A DNA stretch of 64,000 nucleotides from Pseudomonas agarici (GCF_900109755.1 NZ_FOAR01000023.1:29276-93275); one strand, 5' to 3'. Shown: positions 10,198-19,800, counted from the stretch's first letter. Notes: generated by a model from the sequence alone, not told the origin. Program-made: numbers and translations.

Positions 10198-11016
10198 ATG
10201 TGCGGCCAATCGACATATATGACACGCCAAGCGCAACTACCTATGCCATTCAGGATTCTTCACCGGACGAAGTCCCGAGGTGCGTCCGTCGCCTTGCACG
10301 AGCATGAGGAATCACAAGTAATCTTCGCGGCTTCGGGAACCATGCAGGTCTACACCGCATCTGGACGCTGGTTCGTCCCTCCCCAACTCGCACTCTGGAT
10401 GCCAGCCGGCATGCCTCATCGGGTCGATATGCTTTCCGATACCGAATTACGGATGATCTATTGGCATCCCTCGGCGTTACGGACGTGGGCGCCAGAACGG
10501 CCACTCGATTACGTATTCGCTGTCGCGGTTACTCCACTGTTGCGGGAATTGATCGCCACGAGCTTCAAGGAAGATATATCGTCTGCAAAAGCCGAACTCG
10601 CCGCCCGATTGATTCTTCACGAGCTTAGCGAGACACCCGACCTTCCAGTATTCCTGCCGATGCCAACCGGTATGATCGCAAGACGCGTCGCTGATCTGGC
10701 TTTAGCCGATTCACGGATGCACCTCGGAGTCAGTGACCTTGCCCATCGAGCAGCCACCTCGATTCGCACCGTCAGCCGCATGTTCCCGGTAGAAACAGGA
10801 TTGACCTTCAAGGTCTGGCGGCAACGAGCACGGATCGCCCTGGCAATCGATCGACTCTCGGCGGGAGACTCAATCTCGCGGGTCGCGGCAGACGTAGGCT
10901 TCGCCAGCACAGCGGCGTTCTCGTTTGCCTTTCGACAGGTAACGAAAATGACACCCACCGCCTTTCTTCAGCATCTCCCCGACTCGGGTAGCCCCGGCGA
11001 CATGAGAAAGCTGTAG
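10198..11016 (+). CDS. AraC-family transcriptional regulator with N-terminal cupin
   Basis: The 272-residue protein has an N-terminal AraC-type ligand-binding barrel (HEHEESQVIFAASGTMQVYT, then PPQLALWMPAGMPHRV) and two helix-turn-helix motifs at the C-terminus (LAHRAATSIRTVSRMF and VAADVGFASTAAFSFAFRQV). This architecture is that of the NimR-like subgroup, which usually controls a divergent MFS gene. It therefore probably regulates the exporter at 8645-9985 through the 212-base intergenic region. The start codon is uncertain: ATG codons at 10198 and 10219 are both possible and neither has a strong ribosome site. Confidence 0.88.
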   Translation: MCGQSTYMTRQAQLPMPFRILHRTKSRGASVALHEHEESQVIFAASGTMQVYTASGRWFVPPQLALWMPAGMPHRVDMLSDTELRMIYWHPSALRTWAPERPLDYVFAVAVTPLLRELIATSFKEDISSAKAELAARLILHELSETPDLPVFLPMPTGMIARRVADLALADSRMHLGVSDLAHRAATSIRTVSRMFPVETGLTFKVWRQRARIALAIDRLSAGDSISRVAADVGFASTAAFSFAFRQVTKMTPTAFLQHLPDSGSPGDMRKL

Positions 11017-11172
11017 CAACTCTCTGAGTCGCTCGCAGCTTGGGCTGACACCGGTTTCGGGAGGCGCTATCTGGATTCATCACTTGCAAGGCAGTGCTGC
11101 CTGCAGTTAGGCAACCCGTGAAGCGCTAGCCGATGACCGAGGAGATGAGCTGATGGTGTGCGCGCAAATAAA

Positions 11173-11628
11173 TCAGGAGCTGATCAATGGAGGGCGCTTC
11201 ATACTCACAAGCTCTTTCAGATCATGCAGATCATCCGCGGATGAGATTGCAACTGCCAGCCATTTCCCGTCATGGTAGGTGCGAGCTTCATCGTAGAGTT
11301 TGACCAACTGCGGGGGCCAAAAATAACGCCGCTCCTCAAACTTCTCTCGCTCTGCTCGACCCAAGACCACCTGCACCGAAAACAACCTGTATGCTGGCTG
11401 TAAGGTGCAGAACGCTTTGATCTTCTTGTAGCGCAGGGACCAACCGCGTTTCTTGCCACCATAGAGCCAATCCGGCTCGAAAACACCGGGGTAGGATGCG
11501 TCGATCCAGCTTCGCAACTGCACCCAATGCTCAAACGCCTCCGTCCCGATCCAGTCGCGAACAGTGCGTTCATCAGGGGGGGCTGATTTGCCGGCGATCC
11601 TATCGCCGATCTGAGGCGATTGTTCCAT
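11173..11628 (-). CDS. DUF3788 family protein
   Basis: This 151-residue cytoplasmic protein has the pattern of the DUF3788 family: a W-LYGGKKRGWSLRYKK core, then FCTLQPAYRLFSVQVVLG, then ARTYHDGKWLAVAI. The family resembles small single-domain proteins of unknown role, and no function is proposed. It stands alone between two regulator genes. The start at ATG 11628 is preferred; the same frame is open to an ATG at 11670. Confidence 0.7.
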   Translation of the reverse strand: MEQSPQIGDRIAGKSAPPDERTVRDWIGTEAFEHWVQLRSWIDASYPGVFEPDWLYGGKKRGWSLRYKKIKAFCTLQPAYRLFSVQVVLGRAEREKFEERRYFWPPQLVKLYDEARTYHDGKWLAVAISSADDLHDLKELVSMKRPPLISS

Positions 11629-11822
11629 GTCGTTTTCTTGCTGACTGTCATGGGGGGATGGAACGTTCATCTATCCACGGCTCCGGCTGGACCAGCGCTT
11701 ATCGGGGGGCGACAATGACGGCGATTTCAACGAAACCAATATACGGTACCGACACTGATCTTGTCGAACGCGGGGTGATTGCGTTGGATGGGCGGGTGCA
11801 CAACTAAAGGCTGCTCGTGCCG

Positions 11823-12836
11823 CTATACACTGCGCATGCGGCGGGCCTCGTTACGCTGCAAGGTCATGCTCGGGGACTCGTCGAATAACTTGCGGTACTC
11901 AACGGAAAAGCGGCCGAGGTGCGTGAAGCCCCAGCTCAAGGCTATCTCGGAAATGTTGCGCGCAGAGCCGTACTCAAGGATATCCTGGCGCACGGCATTC
12001 AAGCGGTATTTTTTCAGGTAAACCATCGGCGACAGTGCGAAGTGCTTCTTGAAGGCTTCGAACAACTTGAAGCGTGAAACCCCACTCGCGGCCTCGATAT
12101 CCTCAAGGCGCAGCGATTCTCGGGCATTGGCGTGGATGTATTGCCTGGCTTTGATCAGATAGTGCGGCAACTTCACGCCCAACACGCGCTTCAGCTCTTC
12201 GGAATAATTGTTCGGTTGAGCAAGGATCAAGCCTTTGATCAAGGAACTCTCGATATCCCGGGTGAACGCCAACTGCTCATACAGTTCGCTGCCGCGCTCC
12301 AGTTCGGCGATGAAATAACGTGCCATTCGCCACCACGAAGCCGATGCTCCATCGACCGCATCCATCACCGACTCGAAACGCAACGGAGCTTGCAACGGTC
12401 GTTGCAACATATCCTCCAGAGACTCACTCATGGCGGCACGCGTGATGACCACCTGGACTTTGCGACAATCGCCGGAGATCGCCAGCACCTGGTTTTCATT
12501 CGGTGAAATGATCACACCTTGATCGCGATTGGACTTCACCACACTGCCGTTCTTGCTCAGTTCCTGCTCGCCCACCAGCGGCAAACTCAGGCTGTAGCTG
12601 CTGAAATGCTCAGCGTCCTCGATATCGACAGTGACATCAGTGCCGTACTCGATAGTGCCCAACGTGGTGGCCATCGACTTGAACACATTAGCGCTGTGGT
12701 GAAAGCGGATCCGCTCGGGGGTCGCGGTCACGAGACGATGCGGCCCACAGATGCCAGACATCCAGGTCCTCGCACCTTCAAGGTCAAATCTATCAATACG
12801 AATATCGCGAAACTGCGCATTAGTTTTGCTGTTCAT
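11823..12836 (-). CDS. antR: AraC/XylS-family activator of anthranilate degradation
   Basis: The 337-residue protein has a C-terminal pair of helix-turn-helix motifs (LEDIEAASGVSRFKLFEAFK and ISEIALSWGFTHLGRFSVEY) ending in the XylS/AraC signature, and a longer N-terminal effector domain. It is divergent from antABC, which is the arrangement of AntR in Pseudomonas, where it activates the dioxygenase genes in response to anthranilate. A direct repeat at 12926-12963 between the two genes looks like its operator. The start at ATG 12836 is preferred over the longer frame to 12908, whose extra residues are low-complexity arginine-rich. Assignment to AntR rather than another XylS-type regulator rests on context. 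Confidence 0.85.
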   Translation of the reverse strand: MNSKTNAQFRDIRIDRFDLEGARTWMSGICGPHRLVTATPERIRFHHSANVFKSMATTLGTIEYGTDVTVDIEDAEHFSSYSLSLPLVGEQELSKNGSVVKSNRDQGVIISPNENQVLAISGDCRKVQVVITRAAMSESLEDMLQRPLQAPLRFESVMDAVDGASASWWRMARYFIAELERGSELYEQLAFTRDIESSLIKGLILAQPNNYSEELKRVLGVKLPHYLIKARQYIHANARESLRLEDIEAASGVSRFKLFEAFKKHFALSPMVYLKKYRLNAVRQDILEYGSARNISEIALSWGFTHLGRFSVEYRKLFDESPSMTLQRNEARRMRSV

Positions 12837-12925
12837 CACGATGCACCCACGACCATGTTTTCTGCGCGCTCTACGGCGCGTATCCCCCGCAAAAACAGCA
12901 AGTTCCAAGCGACAAAGCCGCTAAT

Positions 12926-12963
12926 CCGACCCAGTGGATAGCAATTACCGACTCAGTGGATAG
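12926..12963. promoter_or_regulatory. 22-bp-period direct repeat, probable AntR operator
   Basis: The 16-base unit CCGACYCAGTGGATAG occurs at 12926-12941 and again at 12948-12963 with one difference. The 22-base period is two helical turns, the usual spacing of half sites for XylS/AraC regulators, and each unit ends in GGATA, like the GGNTA half of XylS sites. It lies 90 bases upstream of antR and 284 bases upstream of antA, so it could serve either or both. Confidence 0.65.
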
Positions 12964-13246
12964 AGCAGTCGTTTTAAACCTTGGACGCGTCCTCGAACAC
13001 TACACCCGTCCTGCCAGACAGTACCTGAATGCTACAGACAGGTGTGGCCTTTTATCGCTGGATGCGAGATTTGGATAGGAGCTGCACGGTTTGATACGTG
13101 GATCTGTTACCCGGCGCGCAGCGGATCTTTTAGGCGCCACTGCAATTTTTTGGACTGCCTTCGCCGACAAATCGGATAGACCCCTACCCGCCTCACTCTC
13201 TCTAATGAGTACAACCGATTGGCCCAAATAAAAAAGGTATAGACCC

Positions 13247-14635
13247 ATGGGTGGCGAAAAGAACGTCGAGCAATGGAAAGCGTTTATCGAGGGCTGCATA
13301 GACTTCCGACCGACAGACGGCGTATTCCGGATTGCCCGGGACATATTCACCGAGCCACAGTTGTTCGATCTGGAGATGGAACTGATCTTCGAAAAGAACT
13401 GGATTTACGCCTGTCATGAAAGCGAGCTGGCCAACAATCACGACTTCGTCACGATGCGCGCCGGCCGCCAGCCCATGATCATTACCCGCGACGGCGACGG
13501 TCAGCTCAATGCGCTGATCAACGCGTGCCAGCATCGCGGCACGACCCTGACTCGCGTCGGCAAGGGCAACCAATCGACCTTTACCTGCCCGTTCCATGCC
13601 TGGTGCTACAAAAGCGACGGCCGCCTGGTGAAGGTCAAGGCGCCCGGCGAATACCCCGAAGGTTTCGATAAGGCCGCACGCGGCCTGAAAAAAGCGCGCA
13701 TTCAGAGCTACAAGGGTTTTGTGTTTATCAGCCTGGATGTCCTCGCTGATAACAGCCTCGAAGACTTTCTCGGCGACGCCAGGGTGTTCTTCGACATGAT
13801 GGTTGCTCAATCGCCGACCGGCGAACTGGAGGTACTGCCCGGCAAGTCGGCGTACACCTATGACGGCAACTGGAAACTGCAGAACGAAAACGGCCTGGAC
13901 GGCTATCACGTCAGCACTGTCCACTATAACTACGTGGCCACGGTGCAACACCGCCAGCAGGTCAACAGCGAGAACGGCAGTCGTGCCAGCCACACCCTGG
14001 ACTACAGCAAACTGGGCGCCGGCGACGCCAACACCGATGACGGCTGGTTTGCGTTCAACAACGGCCATAGTCTGCTGTTCAGCGACATGCCGAACCCCAC
14101 AGTGCGCTCCGGCTACGCCACGATCATGCCACGGCTGATCGAAGAACACGGCCAGGAAAAAGCCGAATGGATGATGCATCGGCTGCGCAACCTGAACATC
14201 TATCCAAGCCTGTTTTTCCTCGATCAGATCAGCTCGCAACTGCGCATCATCCGCCCGCTGACCTGGAGTAAAACCGAGATCATCAGCCAGTGCCTGGGGG
14301 TTAAAAACGAATCGGACGCGGATCGGGAAAACCGCATTCGTCAGTTCGAGGACTTCTTCAACGTGTCGGGCCTGGGTACACCGGATGACCTGGCGGAGTT
14401 CCGCGAAGCTCAGCGCGGTTTCCAGGCGCGCCTGGAGCGCTGGAGCGATATTTCCCGCGGCAGCCATCGCTGGGTAACCGCCGCCACCCCCAATAGCGAG
14501 TCCATCGGCATTGCCCCCGCCATGACCGGCACCGAATTCACCCACGAAGGGCTTTACGTCAATCAGCACAGCAACTGGCAGAAATTCCTGCTCGATGGCC
14601 TGGAAGCCAAATCCCTGAAGCTACGTGAGGTGTGA
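13247..14635 (+). CDS. antA: Anthranilate 1,2-dioxygenase, large (alpha) subunit
   Basis: AntA is the catalytic oxygenase subunit that converts anthranilate to catechol, releasing CO2 and ammonia. The 462-residue protein has a Rieske centre (CQHRGTTL...CPFHAW, about residues 95-125) and the mononuclear iron site (ENGLDGYHVSTVHYNY, about 215-230) with the bridging Asp. Its length and N-terminal region (DGVFRIARDIFTEP) agree with AntA rather than BenA as I remember them. It overlaps antB by four bases and is followed by antC, giving the complete three-component enzyme. Expression is probably driven by the divergent AntR. Confidence 0.95.
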   Translation: MGGEKNVEQWKAFIEGCIDFRPTDGVFRIARDIFTEPQLFDLEMELIFEKNWIYACHESELANNHDFVTMRAGRQPMIITRDGDGQLNALINACQHRGTTLTRVGKGNQSTFTCPFHAWCYKSDGRLVKVKAPGEYPEGFDKAARGLKKARIQSYKGFVFISLDVLADNSLEDFLGDARVFFDMMVAQSPTGELEVLPGKSAYTYDGNWKLQNENGLDGYHVSTVHYNYVATVQHRQQVNSENGSRASHTLDYSKLGAGDANTDDGWFAFNNGHSLLFSDMPNPTVRSGYATIMPRLIEEHGQEKAEWMMHRLRNLNIYPSLFFLDQISSQLRIIRPLTWSKTEIISQCLGVKNESDADRENRIRQFEDFFNVSGLGTPDDLAEFREAQRGFQARLERWSDISRGSHRWVTAATPNSESIGIAPAMTGTEFTHEGLYVNQHSNWQKFLLDGLEAKSLKLREV

Positions 14636-15129
14636 ACATGAATGTGCAATTGCAGTATCAGATCGAACAGTTTTTCTACCGCAAATCCGAACTGTGCGAT
14701 GCCCAGGAGTGGGACGCTTATATCAACCTGTTCGATGAATACAGTGAGTTTCACCTGCCGCAATGGGACTCAGAACATGTCTACACGCGCGACCCGAAAC
14801 GCGAAATGTCGCTGATCTACTACCCGAATCGCTCTGGACTGGAAGACCGGGTGTTCCGCCTGCGCACCGGCAAATCTGCCTCGTCGACCCCGATGCCGCG
14901 CACCTCGCATTTGATCAACAACGTGCGGATCAGCGAACTCGACGACAGTGAGCTGGAGGTGCGCCTGAACTGGCACACTCTGTTCTATCGCCTGGCCACT
15001 TCCGAGCAGTTCTACGGTCGTGCGACCTATCGCCTCAAGCCCCACGCCGACAGTTGGCTGATCACCCGCAAGCATGTCCTGCTGCTCAACGACACGATCA
15101 ATTCAGTGCTCGATTTCTACCACCTCTGA
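14632..15129 (+). CDS. antB: Anthranilate 1,2-dioxygenase, small (beta) subunit
   Basis: This 165-residue protein is the non-catalytic beta subunit of the ring-hydroxylating oxygenase, which packs with AntA into the hexameric enzyme. It has the SnoaL/NTF2-like fold pattern of the family: IEQFFYRKSELCDAQEWDAY near the N-terminus, followed by FRLRTGKSASSTPMPRTSHL and a C-terminal strand block (SWLITRKHVLLLNDTI). Its ATG overlaps the antA stop codon, indicating translational coupling. Confidence 0.94.
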   Translation: MNMNVQLQYQIEQFFYRKSELCDAQEWDAYINLFDEYSEFHLPQWDSEHVYTRDPKREMSLIYYPNRSGLEDRVFRLRTGKSASSTPMPRTSHLINNVRISELDDSELEVRLNWHTLFYRLATSEQFYGRATYRLKPHADSWLITRKHVLLLNDTINSVLDFYHL

Positions 15130-15147
15130 CCCCCTGGAGACCGGAGC

Positions 15148-16191
15148 ATGCACCATAAGGTCGCGTTCAGCTTTGCCGACGGCAAAACGCTGTTCTTTCC
15201 CGTACAGCCCAACGAAATACTGCTCGACGCCGCCCTGCGCAATGGCATCAACATTCCTCTGGATTGCCGCGAAGGCGTCTGCGGAACCTGTCAGGGCCGC
15301 TGCGAGTCGGGCGATTACAGCCAGGACTATGTCGATGAGGACGCGCTCTCCAGCCAGGACCTGCGACAACGCAAAATGCTCACCTGCCAAACTCGGGTCA
15401 AGTCCGATGCGACGTTTTATTTCGATTTTGCTTCCAGTCTGTGCCATGCCGCAGGCCCCAAACAACTCAGCGGCACGGTCACTGAAGTCCGACAGATTTC
15501 AGCCAGTACTGCGATCCTGCGTTTGCATCTTGGCTTGAGCAACCCGTTGGATTTTCTACCGGGGCAATACGCTCGATTGCTGATCCCGGGGACTGAAAGT
15601 AAGCGGTCCTACTCGTTCGCCAATCGACCGAGCGGCGACAATCAACTGCAATTCCTGATTCGACTGTTACCCGAAGGGGTAATGAGCAACTACATCCGTG
15701 AACGCTGTCAGGTGGGGGACCACATCGGACTGGAGGCACCTCTGGGCGCATTCTATCTTCGTCACGTGGCCAGACCCTTGATCTTGGTGGCTGGTGGTAC
15801 CGGGCTTTCCGCCCTGCTGGGTATGCTCGATGAACTGGCCGAGCGTGGATGTGCGCAACCGGTGCATTTGTACTACGGCGTGCGAGACGCTGCCGATCTG
15901 TGCGAACGCCCACGCATCCAAGCCTATGCCGAACGCATACCTGGGTTTCGCTACACCGAAGTGCTCAGCAATCCGACGCCGCAATGGTCGGGCAAACGCG
16001 GCTACATTGCCGAACACTTCGATAGCATTGAACTGCGCGAGGCGCCGGTCGACATGTACGTTTGCGGGCCACCGGCGATGGTCGAATCGATCAAGGGCTG
16101 GTTGCAATCCCAGGCACTGGACAACGTTCATTTGTACTGCGAAAAATTTACCGAGAGTGATATCTGGACATCGGTGGTCGCTCCGACCTGA
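15148..16191 (+). CDS. antC: Anthranilate 1,2-dioxygenase, reductase component
   Basis: AntC passes electrons from NADH through FAD and a plant-type [2Fe-2S] cluster to AntAB. The 347-residue protein starts with the ferredoxin domain (cluster cysteines in CREGVCGTCQGRC and a fourth Cys near residue 78), followed by the FAD-binding barrel (RSYSFANRPS, flavin-contact motif) and the NAD domain (LVAGGTGLSALLGML, then YVCGPPAMVE). It starts 18 bases after antB and closes the operon. Confidence 0.94.
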   Translation: MHHKVAFSFADGKTLFFPVQPNEILLDAALRNGINIPLDCREGVCGTCQGRCESGDYSQDYVDEDALSSQDLRQRKMLTCQTRVKSDATFYFDFASSLCHAAGPKQLSGTVTEVRQISASTAILRLHLGLSNPLDFLPGQYARLLIPGTESKRSYSFANRPSGDNQLQFLIRLLPEGVMSNYIRERCQVGDHIGLEAPLGAFYLRHVARPLILVAGGTGLSALLGMLDELAERGCAQPVHLYYGVRDAADLCERPRIQAYAERIPGFRYTEVLSNPTPQWSGKRGYIAEHFDSIELREAPVDMYVCGPPAMVESIKGWLQSQALDNVHLYCEKFTESDIWTSVVAPT

Positions 16192-16393
16192 TCCGAGCCA
16201 ATTGTTCGCTGCCACACCAGAACATTAGCCCTGCCCGCCGCCATGGATACCCTATTCGCCCTTGATGGCGCGTTGCCGATCCAGACGCTCCGTGGACCGC
16301 GGGCGGGCGACTATCCGGATATCTACTTCGACACCTCGCTTTTAAACCCTGCAAAGCGTCCCTAGGCGACGCTTGACCTGGAGAGAGGCCTGG
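16192..16393. other. Intergenic, no supported gene
   Basis: About 200 bases lie between antC and the convergent LysR gene. A 40-codon frame at 16242-16364 is open on the plus strand but has no recognisable domain. I see no clear terminator hairpin. Confidence 0.4.
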
Positions 16394-17314
16394 CTATAAC
16401 AACTCGCAGCCCTTCCAGAAGCCATTTTCCAGCAACTCATGCAGGGCCGCATGGCATTGATCAATCACGGTCGTAGTAACCGGTGATAGGGGCAGCGTGT
16501 TACTGATACACAGGTAGACATCTCGCCCGAATCCGCCCTCGATACCGTGGATGTCAACCTGGCGGTTGAGGATTTCCTCGTGAGCCGCCGAGTAAGGCAG
16601 AATCGTCGCCGCCAAGCCGGCACGCACGGCGGGAATCAGGATGGCCGAGGTGCTGGCCTCGCCGAACAGATCGAACGCCAGGTTGGCCCTTAAAAACGCA
16701 TGCTCGACCCGCGACCGTAATGTGTTGGGCATGCTGGGAAGAATCAATGGCATCTCGGCGATTCGTTTCAACGACACGGGCCCTGTGGTGGGGATCACGT
16801 CATGGCGTGTCATCAAATACAACTCTTCACGAAACAACGGCAAAAAATCCATGTCCTTGGGTTTTTGTGGGTCCGGCACCAATGAAAAGTCGACTCGACC
16901 ATGCCCGACCAGCGACACCAGGTCGGCGCTGGGCGCATCGACGATTTCCAGCATGATCGATGGATAACGCTTCTTCACCAGCCGCATCAAACGCAACGCC
17001 AGCAACTTTGAGGTGCTGGAAGGCATGCCGATCGAGACATTGCCGGTCATGTCGCCCTCTTTCTTGGAGATCAGGACACGGGTGTTGTCGACCTGTCGCA
17101 GGATCGTTTTCGCATGCCGATATAACAGGTCGCCTTGCTGCGTTGCCTGGATTCCCCGCGAGCTGCGATTCAACAACTTTACACCCAGTTCATCCTCCAA
17201 GAGGGTGATTTGCTGACTCAGTGCCGGTTGCGCGATATGCAGCCCCTCGGCAGCACGCGTCATGTTCTGCGCTTCAATGATCTTCACGAAATAGTTCAGC
17301 TGTTTGAGATTCAA
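16394..17314 (-). CDS. LysR-family transcriptional regulator
   Basis: The 306-residue protein has the LysR N-terminal helix-turn-helix (MNLKQLNYFVKIIEAQNMTR, then ALSQQITLLEDELGVKLLNR) and the two-lobed effector domain behind it. It is divergent from the CoA-transferase/TRAP gene set at 17475-22425, so it most likely controls that set in response to the transported acid or its CoA ester. The perfect inverted repeat at 17370-17384 lies in the shared promoter region. It resembles the Nac/CbbR-like branch but cannot be assigned further. Confidence 0.92.
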   Translation of the reverse strand: MNLKQLNYFVKIIEAQNMTRAAEGLHIAQPALSQQITLLEDELGVKLLNRSSRGIQATQQGDLLYRHAKTILRQVDNTRVLISKKEGDMTGNVSIGMPSSTSKLLALRLMRLVKKRYPSIMLEIVDAPSADLVSLVGHGRVDFSLVPDPQKPKDMDFLPLFREELYLMTRHDVIPTTGPVSLKRIAEMPLILPSMPNTLRSRVEHAFLRANLAFDLFGEASTSAILIPAVRAGLAATILPYSAAHEEILNRQVDIHGIEGGFGRDVYLCISNTLPLSPVTTTVIDQCHAALHELLENGFWKGCELL

Positions 17315-17369
17315 GCCGTTCTCCTGCGAAGTTGCCGTGAGTGTCTGAACAGAGCGTCTGCAAGGCTCG

Positions 17370-17384
17370 ATAAGAAAAACTTAT
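17370..17384. promoter_or_regulatory. LysR-type operator, ATAAG-N5-CTTAT
   Basis: The perfect 15-base palindrome ATAAG-AAAAA-CTTAT fits the T-N11-A core of LysR-regulator sites. It is in the 160-base gap between the LysR gene (start 17314) and the CoA-transferase gene (start 17475), 56 bases from the former. Confidence 0.6.
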
Positions 17385-17474
17385 AGCACGCTCAACAAAC
17401 GGTATTTCAGTCTGCCTCGATGAATGCCTAGGATCATTGAAAAGAACAAAAAAGCAATCCAGGAGACACGCTCC

Positions 17475-18683
17475 ATGCAATTGCCTCTTTCCGGCGTCAA
17501 GGTACTCGATCTGACTCGCGCATTATCCGGCCCTTTTTGCTCCATGATCCTGGCGGATCTGGGAGCCGAGGTCATCAAGGTCGAACCCACCCCCCATGGC
17601 GACATGATTCGTCAGTGGGGGCCGTTTGATGGCGATATAAGCGTCTATTATCTTAGCGCCAACCGAAACAAGAAGGACATTGGGGTCGATTTCCGTCAGG
17701 CTGAGGGATTGGCCTTGATCAAGGAACTGGCACTGAAATCGGATGTGGTCGTGGAAAACTTCAAAGTGGGCACCATGGCTGCCATGGGACTGAGTTATGA
17801 AACACTCTGCGCCCACCGTCCGGAACTCATCTACGCCTCCATCTCCGGCTTTGGCAGCACGGGTCCCGCCAGGAACTGGCCCGGATTCGACCAGATCGCG
17901 CAGGGCTATTCCGGCTTCATGAGCTTGACCGGCACGCCGGAATCAGGCCCGACTCGAGTGGGCACCGCCATCGGCGATCTTACTGCCGGCATGTGGGTCG
18001 CGATGGGGGTGTTGGCGGCCTATATCGAGCGCCAGCGTAGCGGTCGTGGCCAACAGGTTGAGACCTCCTTGCTGGCCAGCCTGATCGGATTGCTCAGCGT
18101 TCAGGGTCAACGCTACCTGAGCGTTGGCGAAATTCCCGGCCCATCAGGCAACGTTCATCCAGTGATCGCCCCCTACGGCACATTCGAGACCGCCGATGGC
18201 CCGCTGAATCTGGCACCGGCGGCCCAGGATATGTGGATTCGCCTTTGCCATATTCTGGAGTTGCCGCAACTGACGCAAGACAGCCGCTTCAAGACCAACG
18301 CCGAGCGCATGCACAATAGCCTGGCGCTCAAGGCATTGCTCGAAGGCAGTTTGCGCAAGAAAACCCGCATGGAATGGACCTCGGCGATGATCGAGGCCGG
18401 CATACCGGCGGGGCCTATCAACACGTTGGAAGACGTATTCAATGACGAACAGGTGATCGCTTGCGGCTTGGTTGAAACCGTTGAACATCCACTACTCGGC
18501 GCACTGAAACAGGTGGCTCTGCCAATAAAAATGGCTTCGCTGGCGCAAGGCTCCGTGCGTACCGCCCCGCCTTTGTTTGGTCAGCATACAAAGCAAGTGC
18601 TGGCCGATTACGGTCTCTCGCCAGAAACAATCGCGCAATTGTTAGAAAAGAAAGTGGTGCATCAATGTAACCGTTCATTCTGA
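17475..18683 (+). CDS. Family III CoA-transferase (CaiB/Frc type)
   Basis: Family III CoA-transferases move CoA between carboxylic acids through an aspartyl-anhydride intermediate. The 402-residue protein has the family opening (GVKVLDLTRALSGPFCSMIL, then GAEVIKVEP), the region NRNKKDIGVDF, and the YASISGFG segment; the catalytic Asp is probably that of GIDLTAGMW-like GDLTAGMW near residue 170. The ATG at 17475 follows AGGAGACACGCTCC, a good ribosome site, and replaces a longer frame from 17424. It leads a set of TRAP transporter and enoyl-CoA hydratase genes, so it probably activates the imported acid as a CoA thioester. The substrate is unknown. Confidence 0.9.
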   Translation: MQLPLSGVKVLDLTRALSGPFCSMILADLGAEVIKVEPTPHGDMIRQWGPFDGDISVYYLSANRNKKDIGVDFRQAEGLALIKELALKSDVVVENFKVGTMAAMGLSYETLCAHRPELIYASISGFGSTGPARNWPGFDQIAQGYSGFMSLTGTPESGPTRVGTAIGDLTAGMWVAMGVLAAYIERQRSGRGQQVETSLLASLIGLLSVQGQRYLSVGEIPGPSGNVHPVIAPYGTFETADGPLNLAPAAQDMWIRLCHILELPQLTQDSRFKTNAERMHNSLALKALLEGSLRKKTRMEWTSAMIEAGIPAGPINTLEDVFNDEQVIACGLVETVEHPLLGALKQVALPIKMASLAQGSVRTAPPLFGQHTKQVLADYGLSPETIAQLLEKKVVHQCNRSF

Positions 18684-18743
18684 GCAGCACGAACGATAAG
18701 CCGTCTATGGTCAGAGTGTTATTAATAATAAAAACGGAGATCA

Positions 18744-19745
18744 ATGATGAAATTCATGAACCTGGCGTTATTGGCAACCAGCGTGCTGATGTTGGGCACA
18801 GCTCAAGCCGAAACACTGAAGCTGACCCATCAATGGCCGCAGGGCGATGGCCGTGACAAAGGCGCGCGGCAATTTGCCGACGAAGTCGTCAAACGCGATC
18901 CTTCGTTCAAGTTCCGGATTTATCCAGGCGCTTCGCTGATCAGCAACCCGATCAAGCAAATCGATGCGCTGGCGGGCGGTTCGATCGATCTGGCAATTTT
19001 TCCGCTGATCTACGGCGTGGGCAAAGCACCTGAATTTTCCATCACAATCCTGCCAGGAGCCGTCAGCAGCGTGCAGGATGCCATGCGTTTCAAAGGCACC
19101 GACTATGAAACGCAATTGCAGGCAGTCGCCGAGAAGCAGGGCTTTCATATTTTGACTTGGTGGTGGACAGAAGGTGGCATCGCCAACCGGATACGGCCAA
19201 CCACCACACCGCAAACCGTTCAGGGCCTGAAGTTCAGGGGGGCCGACCGAACCGTGGACACCGTCCTGGAGAAAGCCGGCGCTTCGGTATACGCCATGCC
19301 ATCCACCGAGCTGTACAACGCGATGCAAAGCGGCGTGCTGGACGGCTTGATGACCTCGTTTGAAACCTTGATGAGCATGCGTCTGTATGAGCAGGTCAAA
19401 TACGCAACGCTGGGCGGTGATTACACAATATTCGTGGTGTTTCAGCCATTGGTGATCTCGACAAGGGCGTGGAATGCGCTGACCCTGGAACAGAAGAAGA
19501 TCTTCGAACAGGCTGCCGACGCCACGCTGGCCGACTTCAATGCCGATCAGGACAAGATCAAAGCCGAGGTGGTCGCCAGGTTCAAGGCCGCGAAAGTCGA
19601 CGTGCGGCAAATGTCGAAGGACGAATACGACCAATGGCTGACCCTGGCCAAAAACACTGCATGGCCCGCCTATGCCAGCATCAGCCCGCAAGCCAAGCGT
19701 CTTTTGGAGGCCGTGGAACAACTCAACCAAACCGCCCAGAAGTGA
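18744..19745 (+). CDS. TRAP transporter, periplasmic solute-binding protein (DctP family)
   Basis: This 333-residue secreted protein has a signal peptide (LALLATSVLMLGTAQA, cleaved before ETLKLTHQW) and the DctP fold of TRAP transporters, which captures carboxylates in the periplasm. The conserved arginine that binds the ligand carboxylate is probably in the segment GLKFRGADRTVD. It is followed by the small and large membrane subunits. Tandem ATG codons at 18744 and 18747 follow a GGAG site. Confidence 0.93.
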   Translation: MMKFMNLALLATSVLMLGTAQAETLKLTHQWPQGDGRDKGARQFADEVVKRDPSFKFRIYPGASLISNPIKQIDALAGGSIDLAIFPLIYGVGKAPEFSITILPGAVSSVQDAMRFKGTDYETQLQAVAEKQGFHILTWWWTEGGIANRIRPTTTPQTVQGLKFRGADRTVDTVLEKAGASVYAMPSTELYNAMQSGVLDGLMTSFETLMSMRLYEQVKYATLGGDYTIFVVFQPLVISTRAWNALTLEQKKIFEQAADATLADFNADQDKIKAEVVARFKAAKVDVRQMSKDEYDQWLTLAKNTAWPAYASISPQAKRLLEAVEQLNQTAQK

Positions 19746-19800
19746 AGGCAGGCGGATGAGCCGCCCGATCCGTTCAACAATAATAAAAGCGGAGACGAAC

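Noticed and set aside
11715..11807. 30-codon frame upstream of antR
   Set aside because: Too short, with no ribosome site and no known relative; left out of the gene list.
13202..14569. 455-codon minus-strand frame opposite antA
   Set aside because: Shadow of antA, which has Rieske and iron-site motifs in the plus-strand frame.
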